From contig JAQFVV010012510.1 in the NCBI GenBank assembly GCA_028023455.1, positions 2,957,420 through 3,021,419 of the forward strand: 64,000 nucleotides of DNA. Reading direction: 5' to 3'. Shown one piece after another: positions 1 to 9,684 of this stretch. The notes below the pieces were generated by a model that did not search any database, was not told the DNA's origin, and was given only the letters and a program-made list of their open reading frames with translations. The DNA comes from Epiperipatus broadwayi. Lineage: Eukaryota; Onychophora; Udeonychophora; Euonychophora; Peripatidae. Position 1 is the stretch's first letter. Each line of letters opens with the position of its first letter. The translations under genes were made by a program, and so were the position numbers.

Positions 1-1022
1 AGTATGTAATGGTTCTACATTTCTGAAGTGCAATGCATCTGATGAAAATATGCTCCATAGTATCATCCTCCCTATGATACAATGAGCATATGGAATCAAT
101 AGAGGTATGACCTCTGTACATTGTCAAAAAGCTCCCTATGGGGAGAGCATCAAGGTTGACTTTTAATAAAAAAATCGAAGTACTTTGGCTCCAGGTTCCA
201 CCATTTGATTTTTTTTTTAGAAAATAAAGTTATTAATCTTTAGAATTTCTGTATAGTATCTTCATATATAAGATAATATGCATCCCAGTAATGAATTTTT
301 GTGGGTTTCGATTAGTCTGGTATAAGGTTCATACTTGAAATGTCTGAAAGCAGATCAGAAAGCCAGCTATTAGTATCAGGCAGTGGAGTGTCTGTGGGAT
401 GCATGACTAAAGGATGCGTATTTGGTGGAATCAGGTTAAATAATTTGTTGTATAAATTGAATGCACACTGAAGCCAAAGCACCTGTAGTGAATGAAGCCC
501 CAGGCTATTTAGTTTGGAGGGTCTTTGAATTTTCCTGAGGCTAATCATTACAGATTTGTCCTTTCACAGAAGGCAAGAACATAGGGTGTTGATACTACGA
601 ATGAATTTACTTGTGAACTTAATGAATGGCATGAAATAGGCAAGCCAGGGGAACAACAATATGTTTAATAATGCAATCTTTGCATATAATGAAGTGTATA
701 CTTTTTGAAGTGAGTTGATTATTTTATTAGCAGATAACAAAATCACATTTTAAAGCTCCCTCCTCATAGCCATTGAAGAGAAATTGAGTGGAAGGTCAAA
801 AAATTTGGGGGGCTTTGCTGAAAAGGGGAAGGAAATGTTTTTCCCTGAGGAAAGCCTCCATGCTGCTGATTTAGCCAAGTTGGAGCACAGACCAGATTTA
901 CTTGTAAATTTGGACATAATCTTCGTGAGACCAGGAATGCACTTGCGAGATGGCAAGAACACCACCGCGTCATCCATACAAGCAATGTAGTGAATACAAT
1001 TTATCCAAACCACTTCAAACAT
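1..1022 (-). mobile_element. 3' part of a decayed Tx1/L1-like LINE (reverse transcriptase tail and C-terminal Cys/His knuckle)
   Basis: Read on the minus strand, three open segments (1022-750, 746-564, 548-312) follow one another in the order of a LINE ORF2 C-terminal half. The first holds a CMDD box (the YxDD catalytic box of reverse transcriptase; MDD at about 979-968) followed by VVFLPS and, about 20 residues on, F-x-x-x-SGL-x-x-N-x-x-KS, the usual thumb signature. Near positions 31-100 the reading ICSLYHREDDTMEHIF matches the C-terminal knuckle of the plus-strand LINE at 61.5 kb (CSLCH...ETMHHF), with the second Cys changed to Tyr. Both copies share the rare M in xMDD, so I infer one family. 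The element runs off the window at position 1, so its 3' tail is not visible. Frame breaks separate the segments; it is dead. Family placement (Tx1/L1 rather than Jockey/CR1) rests on the other copy's endonuclease start. Confidence 0.75.
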
Positions 1023-1029
1023 TTTTTAG

Positions 1030-1110
1030 CAAAACTCTTTCTTTGTATATATACATACACTACGTTTCGACTGACCTGCAGTCTTCTTCAGAGCTATGAT
1101 ATAATGAACA
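1030..1110 (-). repeat. Repeat fragment with CTGAAGAAGA...TCGAAACG hairpin
   Basis: On the minus strand this reads CTGAAGAAGACTGCAGG, then TCAGTCGAAACG; GACTG pairs with CAGTC. Similar hairpins recur at 22.1, 46.3 and 49.7 kb, so it is a dispersed motif. It separates the LINE tail (1-1022) from the ORF1-like remains beyond 1526. Confidence 0.5.
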
Positions 1111-1525
1111 AAATAAAATGAAATACATAACTATATAATAACACCATAAAAAAATTTTAAACAATAATAAACTAAAAACAACATAAAATATACTAAAAAA
1201 AAAAAAACTAATAATACTGAAATAAATAATCAAACCCAAATAAAACAGTTAAGCTTGTGGTTAAAACGCCTGTAGAGGTCCCTACTATCGCATTTTATAT
1301 GCATATTGTCGAGGTAATAGCCTCAGTAAATATTACTTATGTAATCAATGTGCATTTAATAAATTTATAATTAAAACAGTTAATATAAAATAAATAAAAT
1401 GTACAACATAAATAGAAAATAAACATAAATTATACATGTGTATTCTTAACTTCATATATATATATATATTCAAGGACAACTATTAATCTAAATATATTTT
1501 CTATTTCATTATTATTAACAATCTA
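1111..1525. other. AT-rich spacer, no gene seen
   Basis: Very A/T-rich with an A run at about 1194-1207 and a TA run at 1454-1468. No coding signal on either strand. Confidence 0.6.
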
Positions 1526-2736
1526 CTAATTATTTCTTTTTGGTTTAAACCTTTGAGTGGCTGGCTCCTCTGTCATTGTGGAATCAGAGTAAATTCTAGA
1601 TGCAATAGGTCTGGACACTAAGACTCCAGAATTCGAAGTTGTCATGGAAGGTGAATTGAATAAAACCTGATTGAATAAGTCTAGAGGTTCTAATGGTTGG
1701 GATTGAGAAGAATTTATAAACTCAATTAAAGAAGTTTTATCAAATTCAAAATTATTAAATAGCAGTAAATCTGCAGATGGCCTTCGTGTATTATCTTCAT
1801 TAAGGTTAAAGGTAACTCGATTGCTGGAAGTAGTCTCATGGGTACAATGATGGATTTTTTTTTGCATTGCACAGATTGCAAACCCTATTCAGACAGTTTT
1901 TTACTAAATAAGTTCACAATATGTACAGAAAACATCGTGGTGGTATGCCCTGGAATGATATTATCAGGGATGCAGACTTTGTGCAATGGATTGTTGGTAT
2001 AGTTGTTGGAGATATGCCTTTAAATAAAGTGATAGAAAAAGTAGCATAATTTTTTAGAACTGGGATATTTGCACACTTTTCCAGTATATATTTGAAGTCT
2101 TCCCAGTCCCATATGATTTCAATAGTCTTTGTAGGTCCTGGTGTTCAAAGTTAATGTAGCAATTTCTTATAGGGCCATGTAGAACAACAGGCCTATCCAT
2201 ATCAATCGTAACCATTACTTTATTGTCACAGAACAGAAGAGCATCTTGTACTATCCTTTATTGATGAACATCTTTACATTCAATAATAATATACCTACTA
2301 TTTGGGTGATTAAGGAGCTTGTGTATATAATTCCACAAACCCTTTGATGTAATTTCTTTGCAAAGTATATCTGTGGGAAAGATAAATAATTATCTACGTT
2401 TATCTGTCACAGTTAGTATTAGAGCTCTTTGGTTATGGTAATTTAAGAAATAATTAAGAAGCTGCTGGGAAATAGATCTATTGAAATCATTAATAATGCT
2501 TCTGATTTCCATATCATTCAGGTTAATCTCAGACAATACATCATCAGAAATCATCTTGTTATCCGGTTCTGCATTTTCATCACAGTACATATTAAACCAG
2601 TCTTGTTTTTGTTGATTAAAATTAGATGTATGTAAACTATATAATGTGTTTTGGGATTGGACAGCTTTAGCATAGGAAACCTCAGGACTACTACTTTTAT
2701 TATCAACAGCTTGCTCATTGGTAGAAACAACACCAT
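1526..2736 (-). pseudogene. Decayed ORF, probable LINE ORF1 (nucleic-acid-binding protein) remnant
   Basis: Three minus-strand open segments (2736-2551, 2590-2390, 1867-1526) can be read through with several stops and shifts. The stretch between them keeps protein-like composition. Near 1965-1926 it reads FQGIPPRCFL, and a Cys/His cluster follows just before and inside the last segment (VCNLC in one frame, then KKIHHC). LINE ORF1 proteins of the Tx1/L1 group often have a G-I-P-x-R-C-F motif leading into CCHC knuckles, which is why I lean that way. Its strand and position upstream of the reverse-transcriptase tail at 1-1022 fit an ORF1-ORF2 order, but the endonuclease and most of the polymerase are missing between them, so these could be two insertions. 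The C-terminal segment (ending SDSTMTEEPATQRFKPKRNN) is not recognised. Function is inferred only. Confidence 0.4.
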
Positions 2737-3244
2737 TATAATTGTTTCATTTGCTATATAAAAATTATGTTATGTTCTATAACGAAAATAAAGATTTAAA
2801 TATATCCACAGTCATTCAGAAATTCTATTTTTCATGAACATACTTTTCACCTCTTTTCTTGTTCCTCTTTAATGGGAAAGGGTGAGAGGACGATTTAAAC
2901 AAAATGGCTCTTTGTGTTAAAAGTTTGCCAACTCCTGATATATATAATAGTTTTGTCATTATCTATTAATTTATAATTTATTTACCTGAATGATTAAACA
3001 TTTCATTCGATTATAGTAGGAACAAAGCAGCTGTTGGATCACAGCTTACAAATGAAGTTCATTATTCTATTTGAAGACACCAGATGTTAAAACATTCTGT
3101 TTCAATCTTTTAATTAGTAGTAGAAAAAAATTTGATTTGAAACCTTTAAGTTTTATGTAATCAAATAAACTGATATATTTTCAATATTTTCATGTTATAT
3201 ATATATATTGACTAAAATTTTTAGAAAATTATTATTTTTTTTTA
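2737..3244. other. AT-rich spacer, no feature seen
   Basis: No coding signal or repeat that I could match elsewhere in the window. Confidence 0.6.
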
Positions 3245-3330
3245 TGTGTCATCGCATCGGGAAGTGAACCCGCTAACCCGGGACAACTTCTTGTAAGGCA
3301 ACTGTGCTGACCAAGATTTATAAAACTCAT
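3245..3330 (-). repeat. tRNA-headed SINE, degraded copy
   Basis: The reverse complement carries the B-box-like GGGTTCACTTCCCG, after CAGTTGCCTTACAAGAAGTTGTCCCGGG, matching the SINE copies at 8.1, 46.8 and 54.2 kb. The A-box half is lost: the copy breaks off in unrelated sequence near 3318. Confidence 0.6.
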
Positions 3331-3754
3331 GTTTCTAAAATTTTATCGATAATATTTTAAAATATTATATATTAATGATGTAAGGGACTTTATTGTTTTA
3401 AAATCTAATTCCAAACATTAGAATTCTATTGAAGTTATAAATACGAAATGCTAGAATAAAATGTGTTTTAAGAATTGAGACTAATATAGACAATGATAAA
3501 ATATTATTGACTGATCTTTATATCTTATAGATTATTTACTTCAAACTTTCTTTGAAAAGAATTTAACTATTTACGATTATTAAAATAATTTAAGTGATTT
3601 TTATGCTGGATCCAGAGCTTTGTATTAGAATTGCAAATTTTTTAAATTTCAAGAATAGATCTTTTTACCTTTTGTTTATAAATTCAGATTCTGCTAAAAA
3701 TACAAATAAATATTAATTTAAAAATTTGTAGTTTATGTATATATATAAATACTT
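3331..3754. other. AT-rich spacer, no feature seen
   Basis: No open reading frame of note; only short A/T runs. Confidence 0.6.
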
Positions 3755-3964
3755 TATAGGATATTTTGAGCTCAGACTTTCACACGCCCCTCAACTCTCC
3801 ACACTATCTCATACCACTAATGCACGACCACATATATATCTAAAAGATAATTAATCACCAATATACGTATATCTTTTAGACATATATGTGGTCAAGTGTA
3901 TCAGCGGTATGAGATAGTGTAGAGAGTTGAGGATCGTGTAAAAGTCAGCTCAAAATACCCTATA
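3755..3964. repeat. Palindromic repeat built from the R1 family terminus
   Basis: The left arm (from TATAGGATATTTTGAGCTCA) and right arm (ending AGCTCAAAATACCCTATA) are inverted copies of about 95 bp meeting near 3860. The arm contains CAACTCTCCACACTATCTCAT, also found at 4376-4405 and 36.08 kb, so this is a head-to-head pair of R1 ends. Confidence 0.75.
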
Positions 3965-4019
3965 TATCACATTGTTTGTACAGGTATATATATAGTCTGT
4001 ATGTTAGATATTAAATAGT

Positions 4020-4450
4020 AGCTTGAATGTCTGCACGGCCCTCATATATGTACTTAAATGGATTATATCCTGTACATGAGGGGTCCGGGTTACTTATGGT
4101 CAATTTGGATGTGATGAGAATGTCTGCATCAGTGTGGGTTTTGAACATTCCATCATCAGATTTTGAATAGGATGGATGTCTGAAGAGTTAGAGGGTGGAG
4201 TGGATTGAAGCCTGTCCATTACAGTATGAAGATTGGCTATCTTAATATAAATCTGAGCACTTATTCTATATATGTGTAGAGATGATGATCTGGACCAACT
4301 GATGAGTGCTGGTTTAGCATGAAATATGTATATCGGTGATTATTTATCTTTTAGACATATATGTGGTCAAGTGTATCAGTGGTATGAGATAGTGTGGAGA
4401 GTTGAGGGTCATGTGAAAGTCTGAGTTCAAAATGCCCTATATATTACATT
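4020..4450 (+). repeat. R1 family dispersed repeat
   Basis: This copy runs from about TGTCTGCACGGCCCTC to GCCCTATATATTAC. Its 4140-4445 part aligns with 20,975-21,270 over nearly its whole length, and parts align with 9.7-10.3, 36.0, 57.1-57.2 and 63.7 kb. Ordered landmarks are GGAGTGGATTGAAGCCTG, CTATCTTAATATA, TCTGAGCACTTATT, the ribozyme-like segment, then GTGTATCAGTGGTATGAGATA. There is no coding capacity. The end is shared with the palindrome at 3755-3964. Confidence 0.75.
4279..4350 (+). ncRNA. Type I hammerhead ribozyme-like motif, R1 copy A (intact CUGAUGA and GAAA)
   Basis: CUGAUGA is at 4299-4305. Helix II is GTGCT (4306-4310) with AGCAT (4316-4320), closed by G-U at 10.1/11.1. GAAA is at 4321-4324. 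Helix III is three A/U pairs between 4324-4326 and 4329-4331, with a 2-nt loop. The cleavage triplet is AUA, ending at 4332. Inner helix I is ACCAA (4294-4298) with TCGGT (4333-4337), one C/A mismatch. Outer helix I is GAGAT (4279-4283) with ATCTT (4346-4350). Order and lengths match natural type I hammerheads with an internal loop in stem I. Activity is not shown; the mismatch and the G-U closing pair may weaken it. Confidence 0.6.
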
Positions 4451-5085
4451 GTTTGTACAGGTATATATATATATAGCCTATATGTTAGATATTAAATACT
4501 ATATATATATTGCATAAAATTATTTTATTAATGACAATTCAAAACTTTAAATAAAATTATATACTTATTTTTATATTGTTCCAATTTTTTTACAGCAGTA
4601 ATTAAATCATCATATCAAAATATTTTCTTTTTACAGATTGAACTCTCTTTGTTTTTTAATTCATTTATTTTTTAAATTTAGATCATCAAGGAGAGAGGAA
4701 GTAGACATTCTTTTATAGCATCTAATATATATATATATTACACAAAAATTGCATTAGAATACGTTAGTCAAGTTCATTCTTTCATTATATATAAAACAAT
4801 TCAACTGTTAGTAAAAAAAAATTGAAAGTGAATTTTTTTAACTGAATTTTAATTAAAGCTTTTGAAAGTTTTAGTGAATTTTTTTATGGAAGTACTCGTT
4901 CTGTTCAATAAATGGACACTTCATCCCTGATATATATATATTCTGCATACAGTATGCTTAATTTTGTATAATGTATATAGAATATTTTTTAAAACATTAA
5001 TTAAAACAATAAATAAAAACCTTAAATTAATCCTCACTAACTTTCAAAATTCTGTAAGTTTTGTATTAAGAACTTTTATTGGGCA
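4451..5085. other. AT-rich spacer
   Basis: Short TA runs (about 4462-4473, 4500-4510, 4727-4738) and no coding signal. Confidence 0.6.
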
Positions 5086-5335
5086 CTCATGACATTAGAG
5101 TTTATCTATTTAATGAATAATATTTGTGTAATGTAATTTTCAATTTACCACTCTCATGCAACATCTTGGGGCTCATAAATCTTTTCCACATCTTCAGCCA
5201 TATGTTTATGAATACACCCTTCACAAGATATTAAAAGTGGATAGAAACCAATCCCTGCTTTGCTTGAGAGTAGTCCAGTGAAAATTACACTACAGAAATA
5301 TTATTCATTAGATGGATAATCTCTAGTCTCATGAA
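5086..5335. repeat. Inverted repeat (foldback) of about 250 bp
   Basis: The left arm 5086-5160 (CTCATGACATTAGAG..., AATGAATAATATTTG) is the inverted counterpart of 5272-5335 (AAATATTATTCATTAGATGG..., CTCATGAATG). The loop of about 110 bp is unremarkable. It looks like a small MITE-type element; no target duplication was identified. Confidence 0.6.
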
Positions 5336-6295
5336 TGATTTAGGAAAAATTATTAATATACTTCCAACAAGTGGTTTGTATCAAAGTTGTGAGGGTAGAA
5401 AGTTTAAAGTAATGAAAAAAAAGGGGGGGTTTATAAGATACATATTAATAATATTGAATCTTAATTAGATTGAACATATAAAAGTGAATTGAGTAAGGTT
5501 TCTATGGTCGATTATTTTTTTATGTTATAAATATTAATTCAAAGCAATATTGATTGTTTTCATTTGGAAAGATATGGATGAGAATAGAATGTATATTGAA
5601 AAGATAAAAGAAAAAAATTTTGTAAAAAAAAATAAAGGTGGCGCTACAAAAAGTCATACTAACAGATTAAAAAAAAAAAACTGTTCTTTTATTCATTTAA
5701 AAAAAAATTCTGCTTTTGCTCCTTTTAAAAGATTGTTTTTATTTTAAATGATCATAAAATTTTTATAAAAAATTTATTCTACGTTTTGAACATATAATTG
5801 AAAAGTAGAATAAAATTTCCGTAAAAATTATATAATTCTTATAAAATAAAGGTAAGTTTTAAATAATCGCTCACAAATTCCTAAGAAATTCAATCACTCG
5901 AAATGACAGCTGAAGACATACATGATCAAGGACTCTTACAATCCAGAGTCCAATGCAGATCAAGAAAAGAGTAAAAGAAGAGTTTTTGTATGTTATTTAA
6001 TAATGGATGAATCAATTCGAAATGGACATTTGTTATTAATAATTTGAATACAGTATTATCATAATCAGCAACGTACAATGACTTTATCATTATATTCGAA
6101 GAAATATTTTTAAATAGAACTAATATTTATATTACATTGGTTATGAGTTAATGCTCTGTTATTTAACTTATTTAATTATTTAATAGCTCGTGGGCATCTA
6201 TTGCCTTCAATATCAAATTCCATTTATATCTATAAAAAAAATCCAAATATTTAAATTGTATCATATTCTCATAATAATAACCACCCAAGTTTTTC
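5336..6295. other. AT-rich spacer, no gene seen
   Basis: The reading frame at 5550-5747 is lysine/asparagine-rich through A runs and looks like chance. Confidence 0.55.
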
Positions 6296-6410
6296 TACTA
6301 TTAATTATTAAAACAATCTAAACTCTATACGTATTACAACTCAGTGCAAGCCAGCGTAATAAATGGATGCCAGAAGGCTTGTGCATAAAATCCCCATCTA
6401 GTGCCTACTC

Positions 6411-6469
6411 ATCCAATATCCCCAGACTAGTTTCTGGCTTGTGACCTTCGTCAGTGAGGAGCCTTGGAT
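6411..6469 (-). ncRNA. Hammerhead-like motif, R2 copy (minus strand)
   Basis: Read on the minus strand, CUGACGA is at 6454-6448 (position 7 of the core may be any base). Helix II is GGU/GCC flanked by A at 10.1 and A at 11.1. GAAA is at 6434-6431. The palindromic ACUAGU (6431-6426) serves as a tiny helix III, followed by C17 at 6425, giving the triplet GUC. Inner helix I is UCCUCA (6460-6455) with UGGGGA (6424-6419), six pairs with one G-U. Outer helix I is AUCCAA (6469-6464) with UUGGAU (6416-6411), six pairs. The A/A at 10.1/11.1 departs from the normal G-C, so activity is doubtful. Confidence 0.45.
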
Positions 6470-7407
6470 CTGAGAGCACTACACCTAGATCTTAGGATCT
6501 AATGCAACCCTCCAGCAGTCACCTTTTATCTCTACTTAACTACAAAATTATGAGTCTTAAGTTGAAAACACCATAATATTTTCAATCTAAGCTCATTAGC
6601 TTATATAGTCATATAGGTCTGAACTCAGTTCAGTACCTATACATTTTGGTGACTCTGGCTCTTCAATAACCATAGTCACCATTATCCTATTAGGCAAGAT
6701 TGGTTTTAAGCCAATAAACATCACATGATCATTTCTTATGCTTACTTAAAACTGTTATTAAAACAGACAAAACTCTCTATATGTATTGCCACACAGTGCA
6801 AGCCAGAATAATCAATGGATGCCAGAAGGCTTGTTCATAAAATCCCCATCTAGTACCTACTCATCCAATATCCCCAGACTAGTTTCTGGCTTAGGATCTA
6901 ATGCAGCCCTCCAGCAGCCACCTTTTATCTCTACTTAACTACAAAACTATGAGACTTAAATTGAAAACATTATAATATTTCCAATCCAAGTTCATCAGCT
7001 TTATAGTGCACTGCACCTATTAGATGGGGATTATATGCACAAGCCTTCTGTGATCCATTTATTATTCTGGCTTGCACTGAGTGTTAATACATATAGAGAG
7101 TTTTGCCTGTTTTAATAACAGTTTTGAGCAAGCATAAAAAATGTTGATCATGTGATGTTTATGGGCTTAAAATCAATCTTGCCTAATAGGATAGTGATGG
7201 TTGTGGTTATTAAAGAACAAAAGACACCAAAAATGTACAGGTACTGAACTGAGTTCAGACCTATATGAATATATAAGCTAATGAGCTTGGATTGAAAATA
7301 TTATGGTGTTTTCAATTTAAGACCCATAGTTTTGTAGTTAAGTAGAGATAAAAAGTGGCTGCTGGAGGGTTGCATTAGTTCCTAAGATCTAGGTGCAGTG
7401 ATCTCAG

Positions 7408-7465
7408 ATCCAAGGCTCCTCACTGATGAAGGCCACAAGCAGAAACTAGTTTGGGGATATTGGAT
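7408..7465 (+). ncRNA. Hammerhead-like motif, R2 copy (plus strand)
   Basis: This lies in the inverted R2 copy. CUGAUGA is at 7423-7429 and GAAA at 7442-7445. ACUAGU (7445-7450) is followed by U at 7451 (triplet GUU). Helix I pairs TCCTCA (7417-7422) with TGGGGA (7452-7457), and ATCCAA (7408-7413) with TTGGAT (7460-7465). Helix II has lost one C (GGC...GC), so it is weaker than in the 6.4-kb copy. Confidence 0.4.
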
Positions 7466-7560
7466 GAGTAGGCACTAGATTGAAATTTTATGCACAAGCC
7501 TGTTTTAATAACAGTTTTGAGCAAGCCTAAGAAATGGTGATCATGTGATGTTTATTGGCT

Positions 7561-8057
7561 ATTATTAATTGTCAAAGCATCTAAGTTTTTTAATACTAAT
7601 TATTAAAGTGTTTTTAATTGCTTATAAAATATTAAGAAGATTATTTCACATTTTTTTCTTTGAATTGGCAAGAAAGACGCAATCATCACTATATAAATAT
7701 AAAAATAAACTAATGGTGCTTTTATTTTTTAGTCAGTTTAAGTTGAAACTACTATCATCAAATCGACATCACATTTTGATTTTTACTTCATGAAGTTGTC
7801 TCAATATTTTTAGTTTCCAAATAACTCTTTTTCTTTACTCATTTGTTGAAGATAGTATCAAATAAGTAAACTTCAGTGTACAATCAGAAAATCTTAAAGA
7901 GTGTAACCAAATGTTCAATTAAGTGATTCAAATATCGATAAGATGAACTTGGCTACCTACAATTGATTTTCTCTTTAATTATTTCTTTAAAATACTGTGT
8001 CTACATCACAAAATAATTCTAGAGTCATAAATAGTTCAAAAATATGACAAAAAAAAA
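7561..8057. other. AT-rich spacer, no gene seen
   Basis: The reading frame at 7569-7793 has no recognisable motif and A/T-driven codons. Confidence 0.55.
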
Positions 8058-8067
8058 ACTAAAAGAT

Positions 8068-8169
8068 TCATCAAGCGTTGGTGGCTGAGTGGTTAGCACA
8101 GCTGACTTACAAGCAGTTGTCCCAGGGATCGCTTCCCGGCCGATGCTTTGACACATTAAAAAAAACATA
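8068..8169 (+). mobile_element. tRNA-headed SINE with target-site duplication
   Basis: The head reads GCGTTGGTGGCTGAGTGGTT (A-box GGTGGCTGAGTGG), and a B-box-like region GGGATCGCTTCCCGG follows about 45 nt later. The ends TCAAGCG/GATGCTTTGA form an acceptor-like stem. A short A-rich tail follows. AACTAAAAGAT stands at 8057-8067 and again at 8169-8179, a clear 11-bp target duplication, so this is a retroposed copy made by LINE machinery. The A-box type is that of Ser/Leu-class tRNAs; the source tRNA is not resolved. Confidence 0.85.
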
Positions 8170-8179
8170 ACTAAAAGAT

Positions 8180-8890
8180 GTAAAGAAAATATCTCCGCCC
8201 CCCACACACACACACATGTTACAAGAAATTTTTTTTTCTTTTAATTTAAAAATAAACTTTGTATTTTTCATTGTTATTATTTAAAATGTTTTGATTTGAA
8301 AAAGGAATGGGAACATTACACTTAGTATTTTTCATTTAAATAGTTTCTCCTAGTTTTTTTTAAAAAAGAGCAAAAAGAAATCTCCTTATGTTCTTCATTT
8401 ATACCTCATGTTATCTATGATGGAGAAAAAAAATAAAACTAAGGGAGAAAAAGTTAAGAGTGATTTTATATTGTCCACCCATACTACCAAATTATTCAGT
8501 CTGTACAAAACTGATTCCTTTTTACTGTTGGATTTTTTGAAGTAAAAGAAAGCAAGTATCAGAGGGGTGACAGTGGAAATTTTAAGAAAGAAGTTTCATT
8601 TTAATCTTTTTTTATATTAATTTGTTGTTGTTTCAAAGCCAGTGAGTTCATTTTTATTTGGATTGTTTGTTTTATTTAGAATTTGTATTGTGACAATTTT
8701 TGTTTTCCTTTTACAATTTACTGTATTGTTCCTCCATCATCCCTTTTTAAAAAACAAATAAAGAAATTTTAAAAATTTCAAGAATAAAAATTCTAAACCA
8801 ATTTATCAATTACAAATAAAAAGAAGTTTTTGAAAAGTCAATATTAGGTAATATTAAAAAAAATCAATCTTGAAAACTTCCAATTGCCTG
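8180..8890. other. AT-rich spacer, no gene seen
   Basis: A CA run (8201-8214) and many T/A homopolymers; no coding signal. Confidence 0.6.
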
Positions 8891-8896
8891 TATTGT

Positions 8897-9352
8897 CCCC
8901 CTTTTCTCCCACTCTTCCACCCATCCTACCCCAACCTTCCCTTTTCTCCCACTCTTCAACCCATCCTACCCCAACCTTCCCTTTTCTCCCACTCTTCCAC
9001 CCATCCTACCCCAAACCTTCCCTTTTCTCCCACTCTTCCACCCATCCTACCCCAACCTTTTCTTTTCTCCCACTCTTCCACCCATCCTACCCCAACCTTC
9101 CCTTTTTCCCACTCTTCCACCCATCCTACCCCAACATTCCCTTTTCTCCCACTCTTCCACCCATCCAACCCCAACCTTCCCTTTTCTCCCACTCTTCCAC
9201 CCATCTTACCCCAACCTCTTCTTTTCTCCCACTCTTCCACCCATCCTACCCCAACCTTCCCTTTTCTCCCACTCTTCCACCCATCCTACCCCAACCTTCC
9301 CTTTTTTCCCACTCTTCCACTCATCCTACCCCCAACCTTCCCTTTTTTCCAA
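8897..9352. repeat. Minisatellite, 40-bp unit, about 11 copies, pyrimidine strand bias
   Basis: The unit is CTTCCCTTTTCTCCCACTCT followed by TCCACCCATCCTACCCCAAC. Copies differ by single bases and 1-bp indels. The plus strand is nearly all C/T plus A, and the minus strand is G-rich with repeated GGG runs. Long reading frames cross it on both strands only because the unit has no stop in any frame and is not a multiple of 3. I do not regard them as genes. A C run and an A run follow at 9377-9404. Confidence 0.95.
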
Positions 9353-9684
9353 ACCAAAAAAGACATTGCTAAAAGTCCCCCCCCCCCCAAAAAAAAAAAA
9401 AAAACACAGCAATGAAAAGTAATAATAAGAGGTTTTAGATTATACATCCAATTTATAAATTACATAGAATTAATGGCAATAAATCCTTTTATAAAATTCA
9501 AATAATCTTAAATAATCAATTAGTCATAATTATTCTTTTATGCTGTCATAACAGTATTTAAAGATTCAACTAAAGATGAAATCAAATGTATGTAGTTGGA
9601 TACATTGGTATCCAAATATCTTAAATCAATAAAAGCAATATATAAATACATGTGTATTGTCTATACTAAACTTAATGTAATTAT
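9353..9684. other. Homopolymer runs and AT-rich spacer
   Basis: Holds a C run of about 11 and an A run of about 17 at 9377-9404; otherwise nothing recognised. Confidence 0.6.

Larger units (their letters stand above)
6300..7560. repeat. R2 family composite: two direct copies and one inverted copy
   Basis: Two copies in the same direction (6300-6720, and 6720-7000 internally deleted) are followed by an inverted copy (about 7005-7560). R2 ends are AAACATCACATGATCA, then a TTTCTTATGC region and AAAACAGGCAAAACTC. Further in lie ATGGATGCCAGAAGGCTTGT, CCTACTCATCCAATATCCCC and CCTTGGATCTGAGAGCACT. The same modules recur at 9.9, 21.3, 32.5, 49.3-50.2 and 54.6-54.9 kb, mostly as head-to-head palindromes. 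There is no coding capacity. It resembles a non-autonomous foldback/MITE family. Confidence 0.8.

Noticed and set aside
1047-1095. CTGAAGAAGACTGCAGG...CGAAACG (minus) as a hammerhead ribozyme
   Set aside because: CUGAAGA is followed by an unpaired A before the hairpin, and the position after the would-be U16.1 is G, which hammerheads do not cleave. No helix I partner was found.
4170-4215. Second hammerhead in R1 (CTGAAGAGTTAG...GATTGAAGCC, also at 10.08 and 21.0 kb)
   Set aside because: Flanking strands such as ATGGACAG/CTGTTCAT do pair, but GAAG replaces GAAA and no helix II could be drawn. It may be a decayed second copy, too weak to call.
8870-9415. 181- and 162-residue proline-rich reading frames
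   Set aside because: They are entirely products of the 40-bp minisatellite, which lacks stops in every frame and has no codon-level conservation.
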